DNA of 64,000 nucleotides from an uncultured Parabacteroides sp. (GTDB taxonomy: Bacteria > Bacteroidota > Bacteroidia > Bacteroidales > Tannerellaceae): the NCBI GenBank assembly GCA_949289155.1, contig CASEMX010000018.1:42839-106838 (forward strand). The letters are read 5' to 3'. Under the pieces are notes generated by a model. The model was not told the DNA's origin, searched no databases, and was given only the letters and a program-made list of their open reading frames with translations. The number at the start of each line of letters is the position of its first letter. The first letter of the stretch is position 1. This document shows positions 39,674 through 49,095 of the stretch, one piece after another. A program made the translations under genes and the position numbers.

Positions 39674-40735
39674 ATGAAGAATATAATCTTGCTTGCCGGT
39701 CTGCTCTTTTCTGTGCCTGTTTGGGCGCAAACAAAGGTAGTAAAGGCAAATGCTGTGAAGGCAAATGATTATGGCGTCACCTATTCTTTGCCAAAGACGC
39801 AATTAGTTGTCGATGCAGAGGTGACAAAAGTCATCTGCAAAGCCGGTCCTTATTATAAGTATGCCGAGAAGTATTTGGGCGTGAAGAAATTTATCACTGA
39901 AGACAAGGTCTATTATGAATTAGGCAAGGTAAAATTGCTGAACCGTGGAATTCCGGACAAAGATAATACCTACATTGTCTCCTTCAAAGCCGGCACAGTA
40001 GCTCCTTATGTTTATTTGACGGAAGACGGACTGCTTTGTTCCATCAATGCCGAGTACACGCCGGACTCTATTCCCGAAGAAGAAAATAAAAAGAAAAGGC
40101 GCGCGGTGGCTACCGACGCATCAGTCTTTACTGAAGAGCTGTTGATGGCCGGTTCTACCGCCAAGCAAGCGGAAGTTGCAGCCAAACAGATTTACCGTAT
40201 CCGCGAAAGCCGGATGAATATCCTGACGGGCGATGCCGATAACCTTCCACCCGACGGACAAGCCATGCAATTGGTCATAGAAGAACTGGAGGCGCAAGAA
40301 GAGGCGCTGACCAATCTGTTTACCGGCGTAGTGACGCGCGAAACGGAGCATTATGAGGTGACGGTTATCCCGAATGATGATTTGGAAAAAGAGGTTATCT
40401 TCCGTTTCTCGAAACATTTGGGCATTGTTGATGCGGATGATTTGGGCGGCGAACCGGTTTATATGAATCTGACTGCGACGGAACGGGCTCCGCAATTGGA
40501 CCCTAAGGAGGCAGAAAAGAAAGAAAAGTCGCTGAAAGGGATTGTTTATAATGTTCCCGGGAAGGCACGCGTCGAACTTTTTACGGCAAGAAAGACTTTG
40601 TTTAAGGGCGAAGTGCAAATCACGGAATTCGGCACACGCGAAGCGCTGGCTCCGGTCATGTTCGAAGATAAAAAAGCTCCCGTGAAGGTATATTTCTATC
40701 CGGAGACAGGAGCTATTAAGCAGATAATTCAATAA
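39674..40735 (+). CDS. Exported DUF4831-like protein
   Basis: This 353-residue protein has a clear signal peptide (MKNIILLAGLLFSVPVWAQ). The mature part begins with YGVTYSLPKTQLVVDAEV, which I associate with the Bacteroidales DUF4831 family, whose function is unknown. There is no lipobox or membrane helix, so it is probably periplasmic. It has its own promoter element. A 29-bp gap separates it from the peptide transporter, so the two may share a transcript. Confidence 0.75.
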   Translation: MKNIILLAGLLFSVPVWAQTKVVKANAVKANDYGVTYSLPKTQLVVDAEVTKVICKAGPYYKYAEKYLGVKKFITEDKVYYELGKVKLLNRGIPDKDNTYIVSFKAGTVAPYVYLTEDGLLCSINAEYTPDSIPEEENKKKRRAVATDASVFTEELLMAGSTAKQAEVAAKQIYRIRESRMNILTGDADNLPPDGQAMQLVIEELEAQEEALTNLFTGVVTRETEHYEVTVIPNDDLEKEVIFRFSKHLGIVDADDLGGEPVYMNLTATERAPQLDPKEAEKKEKSLKGIVYNVPGKARVELFTARKTLFKGEVQITEFGTREALAPVMFEDKKAPVKVYFYPETGAIKQIIQ

Positions 40736-40764
40736 TTTATTAATTTCATTTAACTTACAATTCT

Positions 40765-42285
40765 ATGTTTGAGGGACAACCTAAAGGTTTATATGCGTTA
40801 GCCCTGGCTAATACAGGAGAACGCTTCGGGTATTATACGATGCTTGCGGTCTTTGTACTGTTCTTGCAAGCTAATTTTGGATTTTCAGCAGGTACGGCAG
40901 GGCTTATTTATGCCATATTTCTGGGCTTTGTCTATTTCTTGCCTTTGTTTGGCGGTATGTTAGCGGACAAGTTTGGCTTCGGAAAGATGGTTACGATTGG
41001 TATTACCATTATGTTTTTAGGTTATTTACTATTGGCTATCCCATTGGGTAAAGGCGGTGTTGCGATTACGGCGATGGGTGGTGCATTGGCCTTGATTTGT
41101 GCTGGCACAGGCTTGTTTAAAGGAAATTTGCAAGTGATGGTTGGAAATTTATATAACGAAGCGCAATATGCAGGAAAGCGGGATTCCGGATTCCAAATCT
41201 TTTATATGGCGATAAACGTGGGTGCAATGTTTGCGCCGACTGCAGCAATCGAGATGATGAATTGGGCGCAAACGTCGTTGGGTATGAGCGAAGCAGATTC
41301 TTATCACCTTGCTTTTGCGGTAGCTTGCGCATCGTTGATTGTTTCGATGGCCATCTATTATGTATTCCGTGGAACATTTAAGCATGCAGATCGCAGTCAA
41401 GTTGCTACCACGTCGAATGCAAGTGCCCCGACGAAAGAGCTCTCTCCGGCAGAAACTAAGGAGCGTATCATTTGCCTTTGCTTGGTATTTGCAGTAGTCA
41501 TATTCTTCTGGATGGCATTCCATCAGAATGGTTCGACTCTGACTTACTTTGCTCGTGATTATACGGCAACCAGTTCGAGCGGTTTGGCAAGTATGTCTTT
41601 TTATGTAATTAATTTAGTGCTGGCGATCTTTATTGTTTATGCTCTCTTCGGATTATTCCAAAGTAAGACAGGGAAAGGAAAAGGAATTTCTGCCCTCATT
41701 ATTTTAGCTGCGATTGCTGGTTTGGTTTACCAATATAATCAATTGCCGGAAACGACGTCAGTAAGTGCACCTATCTTCCAGCAATTCAATGCTTGTTTTG
41801 TGGTTGCATTGACACCGGTTTCTATTGCATTATTCGGCTGGTTGGCGAAGAAGGGAAAAGAACCGACAGCTCCGTTGAAAATCGGATTGGGTATGTTGGT
41901 AGCTGCAGTGGCTTATATTTTAATGACGCTTGGTTCATTGGGTTTACCGGCTCCGGAGTTTGATGCAGCGGGACAACCGATGCACATGGCCGATGTAACG
42001 CCGAATTTGCTTATTTCTACCTATTTAATATTGACCTTTGCAGAGCTTTTGCTTTCACCGATTGGCATATCGTTTGTTTCGAAAGTTGCTCCTCCCAAGT
42101 ATGCTGGCATGATGATGGGCGGTTGGTTCGTTTCTACGGCTGTCGGGAACTTTTTAGTCAGCATTCCTGCGTTGATGTGGGGATTGTCATTGACCGTTGT
42201 TTGGGGTGTGTTGGTCGGCATTTGTCTGTTGGCCGCTCTGTTCATATTTGTTATCTTGAAACGATTGAATAAAGTAGCGCGTTAA
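40765..42285 (+). CDS. POT/PTR family di-/tripeptide transporter
   Basis: This 506-residue major-facilitator protein has 12-14 helices and imports small peptides. The family's first-helix motif ExxERFxYY appears as NTGERFGYY: the ER pair (Glu19-Arg20) is present, but the first Glu is replaced by Asn16. That position takes part in proton coupling in studied POT proteins. The second signature, GGMLADKFGFGK, is normal. Peptide import suits an amino-acid-fermenting gut or oral anaerobe. Confidence 0.9.
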   Translation: MFEGQPKGLYALALANTGERFGYYTMLAVFVLFLQANFGFSAGTAGLIYAIFLGFVYFLPLFGGMLADKFGFGKMVTIGITIMFLGYLLLAIPLGKGGVAITAMGGALALICAGTGLFKGNLQVMVGNLYNEAQYAGKRDSGFQIFYMAINVGAMFAPTAAIEMMNWAQTSLGMSEADSYHLAFAVACASLIVSMAIYYVFRGTFKHADRSQVATTSNASAPTKELSPAETKERIICLCLVFAVVIFFWMAFHQNGSTLTYFARDYTATSSSGLASMSFYVINLVLAIFIVYALFGLFQSKTGKGKGISALIILAAIAGLVYQYNQLPETTSVSAPIFQQFNACFVVALTPVSIALFGWLAKKGKEPTAPLKIGLGMLVAAVAYILMTLGSLGLPAPEFDAAGQPMHMADVTPNLLISTYLILTFAELLLSPIGISFVSKVAPPKYAGMMMGGWFVSTAVGNFLVSIPALMWGLSLTVVWGVLVGICLLAALFIFVILKRLNKVAR

Positions 42286-42288
42286 GAG

Positions 42289-42792
42289 ATGAGAGGGGAG
42301 CAGCTTACTATCAGTCGGACAACTTTGCGGTTCCGTCGTTGGAGCCGCAAGACGTATGCTGCTTTCGTCAGTATTCATCGTCAGGTAACTATGGGATGTT
42401 TGGCCGCTGCTGTTGCCGAGCGTTTCCAAATGAAGCAACTTTCACTGCATGGTTGGACTGGAGAGCAGACAAATGGTCGGTGCTTATCGGATGAAAAGGG
42501 TTTATATCCGGAATTATTGGAACCCGTTGGATGTTTGAAGGGCGCGACGGGTGAATGGGCACTCTATTATACATTGTTGTTATCTCAACAATCGGTAGTT
42601 GGTGCTATATATAAGGTAATAAGAAATATCATTGGAAAGGCGTATAGATATCTTAGGGAGGTATCTGTACGCCTTTCGTTATTTATTAATGATGCAGATA
42701 GATTTATTAAAACAGAAAGTTCTTTCCGACGAAGTATTGTCGAAGGAAGAGGCATTACAGTTATTAAAAGCGGACAAACCGCTTTTATATGA
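42289..42792 (+). CDS. Possible small Arg-rich protein upstream of bioB; 3' end doubtful
   Basis: The open frame of 167 codons starts 3 bp after the transporter stop. Only about the first 50 residues look protein-like, centred on [17 protein letters not shown] and QVTMG. From memory this resembles short Bacteroidota proteins of unknown function seen near vitamin-related genes; I cannot name the family. The frame overlaps bioB by about 100 bp and runs through a strong hairpin, so the distal part is unlikely to be genuine. A small real gene with an eroded end, or a leader ORF, is possible. Confidence 0.35.
   Translation: MRGEQLTISRTTLRFRRWSRKTYAAFVSIHRQVTMGCLAAAVAERFQMKQLSLHGWTGEQTNGRCLSDEKGLYPELLEPVGCLKGATGEWALYYTLLLSQQSVVGAIYKVIRNIIGKAYRYLREVSVRLSLFINDADRFIKTESSFRRSIVEGRGITVIKSGQTAFI
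42573..42592 (+). promoter_or_regulatory. Palindrome upstream of the biotin operon, possible operator
   Basis: ATTGTTG-N6-CAACAAT is a perfect 7-bp inverted repeat 100 bp before bioB. It does not match the BirA operator pattern I know (a TTGTAAAC-type half-site with 14-16 bp spacing). It could be an operator for another regulator or a small hairpin. Confidence 0.35.
42635..42677 (+). terminator. Strong hairpin immediately before bioB
   Basis: GAAAGGCGTATAGATA pairs with TATCTGTACGCCTTTC (16 bp, one wobble) around a 10-nt loop and is followed by GTTATTTATT. It ends 15 bp before the bioB start. It may terminate transcripts from the transporter side, or act as an attenuator of the biotin operon. 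Confidence 0.65.
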
Positions 42793-43672
42793 TGCCGCAC
42801 ATGAGATTACACGGCATTTCTTAGGGAATAAGTTTGATACCTGTTCTATAATTAATGCCCGGAGCGGTAATTGCGGCGAAGATTGTAAATGGTGTGCTCA
42901 ATCCGCCCACTATGCGACGAAAATAAATATCTACCCGTTGTTGAAAGAAGAGGTTTGTGTCCGTCATGCGGTGGATGCTTATCAGCAGGGAATAGGCCGG
43001 TTCGCTTTAGTGACGAGTGGACGGCGGGTAAATCAAGGAGATGTACAAGAGATTGTCCGAATAGTCAAAGCAATTAAGGAGGCTTGTCCAATCAAATGTT
43101 GTGCATCTATGGGATTACTAAGCAGAGAAGCTTTGCAGGCATTGAGAGAAAGTGGCGTAGAGAACTATCATTGCAATATCGAGACAGCTCCTTCCTATTT
43201 TCCGAAGCTTTGTACGACACATACGCTTGAGCAAAAGATAGAAACAATTCGGATAGCTCGGGAGTTGGGTTTCCGTGTTTGTAGTGGAGGAATAATTGGC
43301 ATGGGAGAATCGGCAGAACAACGTGTAGAGATGGCCTTGTTTCTTCAGCAGCAAGGCGTACTTTCTATTCCTTTGAATATACTCCAGCCGATTCCCGGTA
43401 CGCCATTAGAACATACGCCTCCTTTGACAGAAGAAGAATTGTTGACTACTATTGCAATCTTTCGTTTTGTAAATCCAAAGGCTTACCTTCGTTTTTCAGG
43501 CGGACGTGCCCAATTATCCGAAAAAGTACAACGAAAAGCTCTATACATTGGGATTAATGCCGCAATAATCGGAGATTTATTAACGACTATAGGGAGTCGG
43601 GTAGCAGAAGACCGGCAATTATTTACTTCCGAAGGATATTCATTAACAGAACAAACGGACTGGATAAAATGA
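42692..43672 (+). CDS. bioB: Biotin synthase
   Basis: This 326-residue radical SAM enzyme inserts sulfur into dethiobiotin, the last step of biotin synthesis. The [4Fe-4S] motif CGEDCKWC lies in [17 protein letters not shown]; the further Cys and Arg ligands of the [2Fe-2S] cluster lie downstream ([16 protein letters not shown]). Two adjacent ATGs (42689 and 42692) are both usable. The longer frame to 42632 would start inside the hairpin. It overlaps bioA by 4 bp and heads a six-gene operon. Confidence 0.96.
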   Translation: MQIDLLKQKVLSDEVLSKEEALQLLKADKPLLYDAAHEITRHFLGNKFDTCSIINARSGNCGEDCKWCAQSAHYATKINIYPLLKEEVCVRHAVDAYQQGIGRFALVTSGRRVNQGDVQEIVRIVKAIKEACPIKCCASMGLLSREALQALRESGVENYHCNIETAPSYFPKLCTTHTLEQKIETIRIARELGFRVCSGGIIGMGESAEQRVEMALFLQQQGVLSIPLNILQPIPGTPLEHTPPLTEEELLTTIAIFRFVNPKAYLRFSGGRAQLSEKVQRKALYIGINAAIIGDLLTTIGSRVAEDRQLFTSEGYSLTEQTDWIK

Positions 43673-44943
43673 CAACACAAGAATTATTAGAATTTGACCG
43701 CCGGCATATATGGCATCCTTATACTTCTACCATAGATCCATTGCCGGTCTTTCCTGTAACTAAAGCAGAGGGAGTTCGTTTATATTTGGCAGATGGGCAG
43801 GTATTAATCGATGGAATGTCTTCTTGGTGGGCAGCGGTACACGGATATAATCATCCGGTGTTAAATGCAGCGGTGGAAAAACAATTACATAATATGAGCC
43901 ATGTGATGTTCGGTGGCATTACACATGATCCGGCAGTGGAATTGGTCTCTTTATTACTTCCGCTTTTGCCGCCTTCGATGGACAAAGTATTTCTTGCCGA
44001 TTCCGGTTCAATTGCCGTTGAAGTCGCTATGAAGATGGCAATACAGTATTGGCAGGCACAGGGGAAGGGCAAAAAACATAAATTCGCTACTATTCGGAGT
44101 GGTTATCACGGCGACACATGGCATGCAATGTCGGTCTGTGATCCGATTACAGGAATGCATGGCATTTTTTCGGGAAGTTTACCGGTACAATACTTTTTGC
44201 CGCAACCTCCGATTCGTTTTTCTGATGAATGGGACGAATCGGTTATGAAACCTTTAGCCGATTTATTGCAGAAACATGCGGATGAAATAGCGGCTTTAAT
44301 CCTTGAACCTGTTGTTCAGGGCGCGGGAGGAATGTATTTCTATTCCCCCATTTATTTGCAGTATGCGCGTAAATTGTGCGACCAGTACGGTGTGTTGTTG
44401 ATTTTCGATGAGATTGCGACAGGATTCGGACGTACCGGCAAACTCTTTGCTTGGGAATGGGCAAATGTAGAACCGGATATTATGTGCATCGGTAAAGCTT
44501 TGACCGGAGGATATATGACACTTTCGGCTACCATTACGACTGAACCGATTGCAACACGGATATGTTCCGGTGAAGCCGGATGTTTCATGCATGGTCCTAC
44601 GTTTATGGGAAATCCGCTTGCTTGTGCTGTGGCAGTTGCTTCGGTATCTTTATTGATGCGAAGCAATTGGCAGGAACGGGTTCATCAGATAGAATCGCAA
44701 CTTCGGGAGCAACTTGCGCCTGCTTCTGCATTTTCTTCGGTGAAAGAGGTGCGTGTTTTGGGAGCTATCGGAGTAATAGAGATGAAAGAACCGGTAGATA
44801 TGGCACTTATGCAGCGTCGTTTTGTAGAAGAGGGCATTTGGGTGCGTCCTTTCGGTAGATTAGTCTATTTGATGCCTCCTTTTATTATTCAGCAGGATGA
44901 GTTATCGCAATTGACAACCGGCGTATTAAGAGTAATAGAATGA
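43669..44943 (+). CDS. bioA: Adenosylmethionine-8-amino-7-oxononanoate aminotransferase
   Basis: This 424-residue PLP class III aminotransferase makes 7,8-diaminopelargonate from KAPA with SAM as amino donor. The cofactor Lys is in [11 protein letters not shown], and the substrate-binding region opens with HIWHPYTS and [11 protein letters not shown], typical of BioA. The start codon overlaps the bioB stop (ATGA), and its stop overlaps the bioF start, so translation is coupled. Confidence 0.97.
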   Translation: MTTQELLEFDRRHIWHPYTSTIDPLPVFPVTKAEGVRLYLADGQVLIDGMSSWWAAVHGYNHPVLNAAVEKQLHNMSHVMFGGITHDPAVELVSLLLPLLPPSMDKVFLADSGSIAVEVAMKMAIQYWQAQGKGKKHKFATIRSGYHGDTWHAMSVCDPITGMHGIFSGSLPVQYFLPQPPIRFSDEWDESVMKPLADLLQKHADEIAALILEPVVQGAGGMYFYSPIYLQYARKLCDQYGVLLIFDEIATGFGRTGKLFAWEWANVEPDIMCIGKALTGGYMTLSATITTEPIATRICSGEAGCFMHGPTFMGNPLACAVAVASVSLLMRSNWQERVHQIESQLREQLAPASAFSSVKEVRVLGAIGVIEMKEPVDMALMQRRFVEEGIWVRPFGRLVYLMPPFIIQQDELSQLTTGVLRVIE

Positions 44944-46097
44944 GAGATTACAGGAAGATATTGGAGGATTTGGCCGAAGCAGGCGGGTTGAGAACGATTC
45001 CGCCTATCCGGCATGAAGGAAGATGGGTCGTAAAAGAGGGAGAGAGGCTGTTGAATCTCTCTTCGAACGACTATTTAGGCTTAGCAAGTGACGAATCATT
45101 ACGTCGGGAGTTCCTTTTGTGGGCGCTGGAACAGCCGTTGCCTTTATCTTCTTCCTCATCGCGGTTATTAACGGGAAATTTTCCTCCGTACGATGAATTG
45201 GAATCTTTGCTGGCAGAGTCGTATGGCCGTGAGGCGGCTTTGCTATTTAATAGCGGCTATCATGCGAATACGGGCATATTGCCTGCTTTGGTAGATAAAC
45301 AGACCTTGATTATTGCCGACAAATTGGTACATGCCAGTATTATTGATGGGATGCGGTTGAGCGGGGCGACGTTTGTTCGTTACCGGCATCAAGATTATTC
45401 GCAATTAAGACAGATATTGCTTCGGGAATCGGCGCGTTATGAGCAATTATTCGTTGTGACGGAAAGTATTTTCAGTATGGATGGCGATACTGCGGACCTT
45501 CAGCAATTGGTTGAGTTGAAGCATGAGTTTCCGAAAGTATTATTATATGTGGATGAAGCGCACGCCGTCGGAGTCAGAGGCTATAACGGTTTAGGCTTGG
45601 CGGAGGAGATGAATTGCATTCCGGAGATTGATTTGTTGGTCGGTACGTTCGGGAAAGCGTTGGCTTCGATGGGTGCTTTTGTCGTATGCAGCCAGGCTCT
45701 TCGGGATTATCTGGTGAATACGATGCGGCCACTCATTTTTAGTACGGCGCTTCCTCCGTTGCAGATTGCATGGACGGCTTTCCTTTTTAAGCATTTGCCG
45801 GAAATGCAATCACGAAGGAATCGGTTGCAGATGTGGAGCCGTAGATTGGCAGAAGCCTTAGCAGGGCGTGGCGGCGAACGTTCCGCAAGCCATATCGTTC
45901 CTTATATTTTGGGAAAGAATAAAGCCTGTGTCGAGGCTGCCGAGTTATTGCAGCGGAAAGGATTTTATTGTTTGCCGGTGCGTCCGCCTACGGTTCCTCC
46001 GGGAACTGCCCGTATCCGTTTCTCATTGACCGCGGATATGGAGGAAGAGGAATTAGCGCAGTTGTTGGCTTGTATCGGAGAATCATTGAAAATCTAA
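44940..46097 (+). CDS. bioF: 8-amino-7-oxononanoate synthase
   Basis: This 385-residue PLP enzyme of the alpha-oxoamine synthase family condenses pimeloyl-ACP (or -CoA) with alanine, releasing CO2, to give KAPA. The cofactor Lys is in [29 protein letters not shown] holds the PLP-ring Asp and His. It is joined to bioA by an ATGA overlap and lies 8 bp before bioG. Confidence 0.96.
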   Translation: MRDYRKILEDLAEAGGLRTIPPIRHEGRWVVKEGERLLNLSSNDYLGLASDESLRREFLLWALEQPLPLSSSSSRLLTGNFPPYDELESLLAESYGREAALLFNSGYHANTGILPALVDKQTLIIADKLVHASIIDGMRLSGATFVRYRHQDYSQLRQILLRESARYEQLFVVTESIFSMDGDTADLQQLVELKHEFPKVLLYVDEAHAVGVRGYNGLGLAEEMNCIPEIDLLVGTFGKALASMGAFVVCSQALRDYLVNTMRPLIFSTALPPLQIAWTAFLFKHLPEMQSRRNRLQMWSRRLAEALAGRGGERSASHIVPYILGKNKACVEAAELLQRKGFYCLPVRPPTVPPGTARIRFSLTADMEEEELAQLLACIGESLKI

Positions 46098-46105
46098 AGA
46101 GAAGA

Positions 46106-46765
46106 ATGAAAATAGAGAAAATAAAGAATCAAAGTTCGCCCCGTCTGCTGTTGTTTTTCGACGGCTGGGCGGCTCCGCCGGAATTGTTTCGGAATATCGA
46201 TCCGGAGATGGATTCTGATTACTGGATTGTTTCCGATTATCGGGATTTATCCTTCCCGGAGTCATTGTCTTCGTATGCCGAGGTTGATGTGGTGGCGTGG
46301 TCGTTAGGGGTCTGGGTTGCCGAGCGGATAGGAAGCACCTGCCATGCGCGGTGGAATAAATGCGTTGCCATGAATGGGACATATTGCCCGGTGAGCGATG
46401 CATTGGGCATTCCGGAGAAAATATTCCAAGGGACGATGGAGCAGTTGTCGGACGACGGGATGCGCCGGTTTGAGCGGAGGATATGCGGCGACCGCAATAC
46501 ATGGGCATCGTATCGTGCTTTCCCGCCTCGGCCATTGTCGGAAATCACAGACGAGCTGCGTTTTCTTTATCATGAGATAACGGCTGGAGAAAAGGGCTCT
46601 TCCTTTTCATGGAGCAAGGCTTGGATTGGCACGGGCGACCGGATTTTCCCGCCGGAGAATCAAAAAAGAGCTTGGCTCGAACGGAATGTGCCTTATGCGG
46701 AGATAGAATCGCCTCATTACTGCTTTCATACGACAAGACAATGGAACGAATGGCTGGAGAAATAG
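46106..46765 (+). CDS. bioG: Pimeloyl-ACP methyl ester esterase, BioG type
   Basis: This 219-residue alpha/beta hydrolase of the BioG (DUF452) group cleaves the methyl ester of pimeloyl-ACP, freeing the chain for BioF; it replaces BioH. The nucleophile Ser66 is in VVAWSLGVW, and a C-terminal His is in IESPHYCFH. I chose ATG 46106, 8 bp after bioF; the longer frame starts inside bioF. BioG next to BioC, without BioH, is a known arrangement. Sequence support is good, but the family is divergent. Confidence 0.87.
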   Translation: MKIEKIKNQSSPRLLLFFDGWAAPPELFRNIDPEMDSDYWIVSDYRDLSFPESLSSYAEVDVVAWSLGVWVAERIGSTCHARWNKCVAMNGTYCPVSDALGIPEKIFQGTMEQLSDDGMRRFERRICGDRNTWASYRAFPPRPLSEITDELRFLYHEITAGEKGSSFSWSKAWIGTGDRIFPPENQKRAWLERNVPYAEIESPHYCFHTTRQWNEWLEK

Positions 46766-46770
46766 ACAGA

Positions 46771-47520
46771 ATGCATATTGGCCGCCGATTCAGCAGGGCA
46801 AGTGCCACGTATGATGAGGCGGCTATCGCACAGCGCCATATCGCGGCGAGGTTGGCGGATTATTTGGCCCAGTATCGGAAGGAATCGGACTTCTCTCCCG
46901 GCAGGGCGTTGGAAATCGGTTGCGGCACGGGATTGCTGACGCGGCATTTGCTGCGGTTATATCCCGACGCGGCTTGGACGTTGAATGACATTCAATCCGC
47001 CGGAGCGGAAAAAGCATTGGGTTATTGTCCGAAAGGAACGGAGTTTATTTGTAAAGATGCGGAGACTTTGGTCGGGAATAACCGTTATTCTTTGATAGCC
47101 TCCGCTTCTACGTTCCAATGGCTTGCCGCGCCGTCGCAGTTTGTAAGGAAACTTGCCGCGTGGCAGTCGGCGGGCGATGTCTTATTGTTTTCGACTTTCC
47201 TCGCGGATACGTTGAAGGAGATTCGCGATTTGACAGGGCAGGGATTGCATTACCCTGCGGTGGAGCAATGGCGGGATTGGTTGGCATCGGATTACCATAT
47301 TTATGCTATGGTGCAGGAGACATTGACGTTGGATTTCGATTCGCCGCTCGAAGTATTGCAGCATCTGAAGCAGACCGGCGTGACGGCGACGCAAAACGAA
47401 GTCTGGACGCGCGGAAGGCTCCGGTCTTTTTGCGAGGCGTATCGCTGTTTTTATCAAAATGAAAGGAATCAAGTGATTATAACTTATCAGCCACTGTATG
47501 TGTTGGCGATAAAAAAGTAA
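46771..47520 (+). CDS. bioC: Malonyl-ACP O-methyltransferase
   Basis: This 249-residue SAM methyltransferase caps malonyl-ACP with a methyl ester so that fatty-acid synthesis can build the pimeloyl chain. The SAM motif is LEIGCGTGLL at about residues 47-56, and the N-terminus RRFSRASATYDEAA is typical of BioC. I chose ATG 46771, 5 bp after the bioG stop, because the conserved N-terminus begins there. Upstream ATGs at 46741 and 46750 overlap bioG and are possible. It is 6 bp before bioD. Confidence 0.92.
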   Translation: MHIGRRFSRASATYDEAAIAQRHIAARLADYLAQYRKESDFSPGRALEIGCGTGLLTRHLLRLYPDAAWTLNDIQSAGAEKALGYCPKGTEFICKDAETLVGNNRYSLIASASTFQWLAAPSQFVRKLAAWQSAGDVLLFSTFLADTLKEIRDLTGQGLHYPAVEQWRDWLASDYHIYAMVQETLTLDFDSPLEVLQHLKQTGVTATQNEVWTRGRLRSFCEAYRCFYQNERNQVIITYQPLYVLAIKK

Positions 47521-47526
47521 AACGAA

Positions 47527-48204
47527 ATGGAATCTTTAGGAAAAGTTTACTTCGTATCCGGAATCGATACGGGGATAGGGAAGACCTACGCTACGGGAAT
47601 GTTGGCGAAGGCGATAGCGGAGCAGGGCAAGCGGGTCATTACGCAGAAAATGGTGCAGACCGGTTGCGTGGGAAGCTCGGAGGATATAGAAATGCACCGG
47701 CAGTTGCAGGGAATCGGCCTGACGGAGGAGGATAGGAACGGGTGGACGTGCCCCTTTATCTTTTCTTATCCCTGTTCGCCCCACATGGCGGCCGACCGTG
47801 ACGGACGCTCTATCGATTACGGGGTGATTGCCGCCGCGACGAAGCGATTGCAGGAGCGGTATGATTATGTCTTGTTGGAGGGAGCCGGAGGTTTGATGGT
47901 CCCGACCGACCATCACCGTCTTACCATCGATTATGTCCGCGAACATAATTACCCGGTCTTGTTAGTGACCAACGGCCGCTTGGGCAGCATCAACCATACG
48001 TTGCTGAATGTCGAGATATGCCGGCATTACGATGTGCCGATTGCTGCACTTATTTATAATTTGTATCCCGAAGAGGACGCGGCTATCCGACAAAATACGT
48101 TGGATTACCTCAAGGAGCGTTACCCGTCGCTTCCCTTGATTCTTTTGCCGGAATGGACGGAGGGGAGCGGAAATAGGTTGCCGGATGTCTCGGCGCTGTT
48201 ATAA
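47527..48204 (+). CDS. bioD: Dethiobiotin synthetase
   Basis: This 225-residue P-loop enzyme closes the ureido ring of dethiobiotin from diaminopelargonate, CO2 and ATP. The P-loop GIDTGIGKT is at residues 12-20. GAGGLMVPT marks the second nucleotide/substrate region. It is the last biotin gene; no independent terminator follows except the hairpin array 25 bp beyond the stop. Confidence 0.95.
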   Translation: MESLGKVYFVSGIDTGIGKTYATGMLAKAIAEQGKRVITQKMVQTGCVGSSEDIEMHRQLQGIGLTEEDRNGWTCPFIFSYPCSPHMAADRDGRSIDYGVIAAATKRLQERYDYVLLEGAGGLMVPTDHHRLTIDYVREHNYPVLLVTNGRLGSINHTLLNVEICRHYDVPIAALIYNLYPEEDAAIRQNTLDYLKERYPSLPLILLPEWTEGSGNRLPDVSALL

Positions 48205-48228
48205 CGCCTGATGAATAAGGCTGCAAAA

Positions 48229-48636
48229 GGATGCCAACATACGCGGGCATCCTTTCGTAGGCCTATTTTTGGATGCTGGCGTACGTGGGCATCCATTTTT
48301 CGCCCGATTTTGGATGCTGGCATACGTGAGCATCCATTTTTTGTCTAATTTCGGATGCTGGCATACGTGGGCATCCGTTTTTCGTTCGATTTCGGATGCT
48401 GGCATACGTGAGCATCCGTTTTTCGTCCGATTTCGGATGCTGACGAATGCGGGCATCCGTTTTTCGTCCGATTTCGGATGCTGACGAATGCGGGCATCCG
48501 TTTTTCGTCCGATTTCGGATGCTGGCATACGTGGGCATCCATTTTTCGCCCGATTTTGGATGCTGACGAACGCGGGCATCCGTTTTTCGCCCGATTTTGG
48601 ATGCTGACGAATGCGGGCATCCGTTTTTCGTCCGAA
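48229..48636. repeat. 41-bp tandem array of terminator-like hairpins, ten copies
   Basis: GGATGC begins at 48229, 48271, 48312, 48353, 48394, 48435, 48476, 48517, 48558 and 48599; the first interval is 42 bp and all others 41 bp. Each unit has a GGATGC/GCATCC stem, usually followed by TTTTT, then a second palindrome TCCGATTTCGGA. The array fills the gap between the converging bioD and GtrA-like genes, 24 bp from one stop and 11 bp from the other, so it is the only candidate terminator for both. Stem positions covary between copies. Confidence 0.92.
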
Positions 48637-48647
48637 GTCTATGGAAT

Positions 48648-49034
48648 TTAGTTCCGTTTCCGGAATGTTACCTTTTTATTCATGATGAAATTGACCGCGC
48701 CGTAAATGAAGAGGCCCAAGAACTGAGAGACGTACTCGTTCCACCCGAATAATTCGACCATCGCCAACAAGCAGAGGAATTGCGCGCCGTAAGCTGCGAG
48801 GAAAGCGACCAAGAAAAGGAGGGCTTGCCGGAAGTAATTGCCCTTCCCGGAAGAGAAAACCCAGAACTTGCTCCAGAAAAAGTTGTTCAGGAGGGCGGCG
48901 ACGTAGCCGGTAATGTTTGAGGCTAAGTAATTAAAGTTCAGAATATCCATCATCAGCCAGACCACAACCGCCGTAATCAGGGCATTTGAAGTACCGATGA
49001 TGATGAATCGTATAAGTTGTTGAGAGTTGTTCAT
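48648..49034 (-). CDS. GtrA-like membrane protein
   Basis: This 128-residue protein has four hydrophobic helices and the GtrA-family opening LIRFIIIGTSNALITAVVVW. Its later motif is NFFWSKFWVF and the C-terminus FIMNKKVTF. GtrA-like proteins take part in moving or transferring lipid-linked sugars for surface polysaccharides. No glycosyltransferase partner adjoins. The promoter element is at 49055-49062. Confidence 0.88.
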   Translation of the reverse strand: MNNSQQLIRFIIIGTSNALITAVVVWLMMDILNFNYLASNITGYVAALLNNFFWSKFWVFSSGKGNYFRQALLFLVAFLAAYGAQFLCLLAMVELFGWNEYVSQFLGLFIYGAVNFIMNKKVTFRKRN

Positions 49035-49054
49035 TCGTAGTTGTTATTTCGGTG

Positions 49055-49062
49055 CAAATATA
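49055..49062 (-). promoter_or_regulatory. -7 element for the GtrA-like gene
   Basis: TATATTTG on the minus strand lies 21 bp before the start. Confidence 0.5.
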
Positions 49063-49095
49063 CGCAAAAGATTAGCCAAAGCAGAAAAAACTTTT

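Noticed and set aside
42573-42592. BirA operator before bioB
   Set aside because: The palindrome ATTGTTG-N6-CAACAAT differs in half-site and spacing from known BirA sites, so I report it only as an unassigned palindrome.
48199-48620. Overlapping minus-strand ORFs with repeated KNGCPR/RKTDAR-like peptides
   Set aside because: They are translations of the 41-bp hairpin array. Since 41 is not a multiple of 3 all frames look alike, and there is no distinct start or codon signal.
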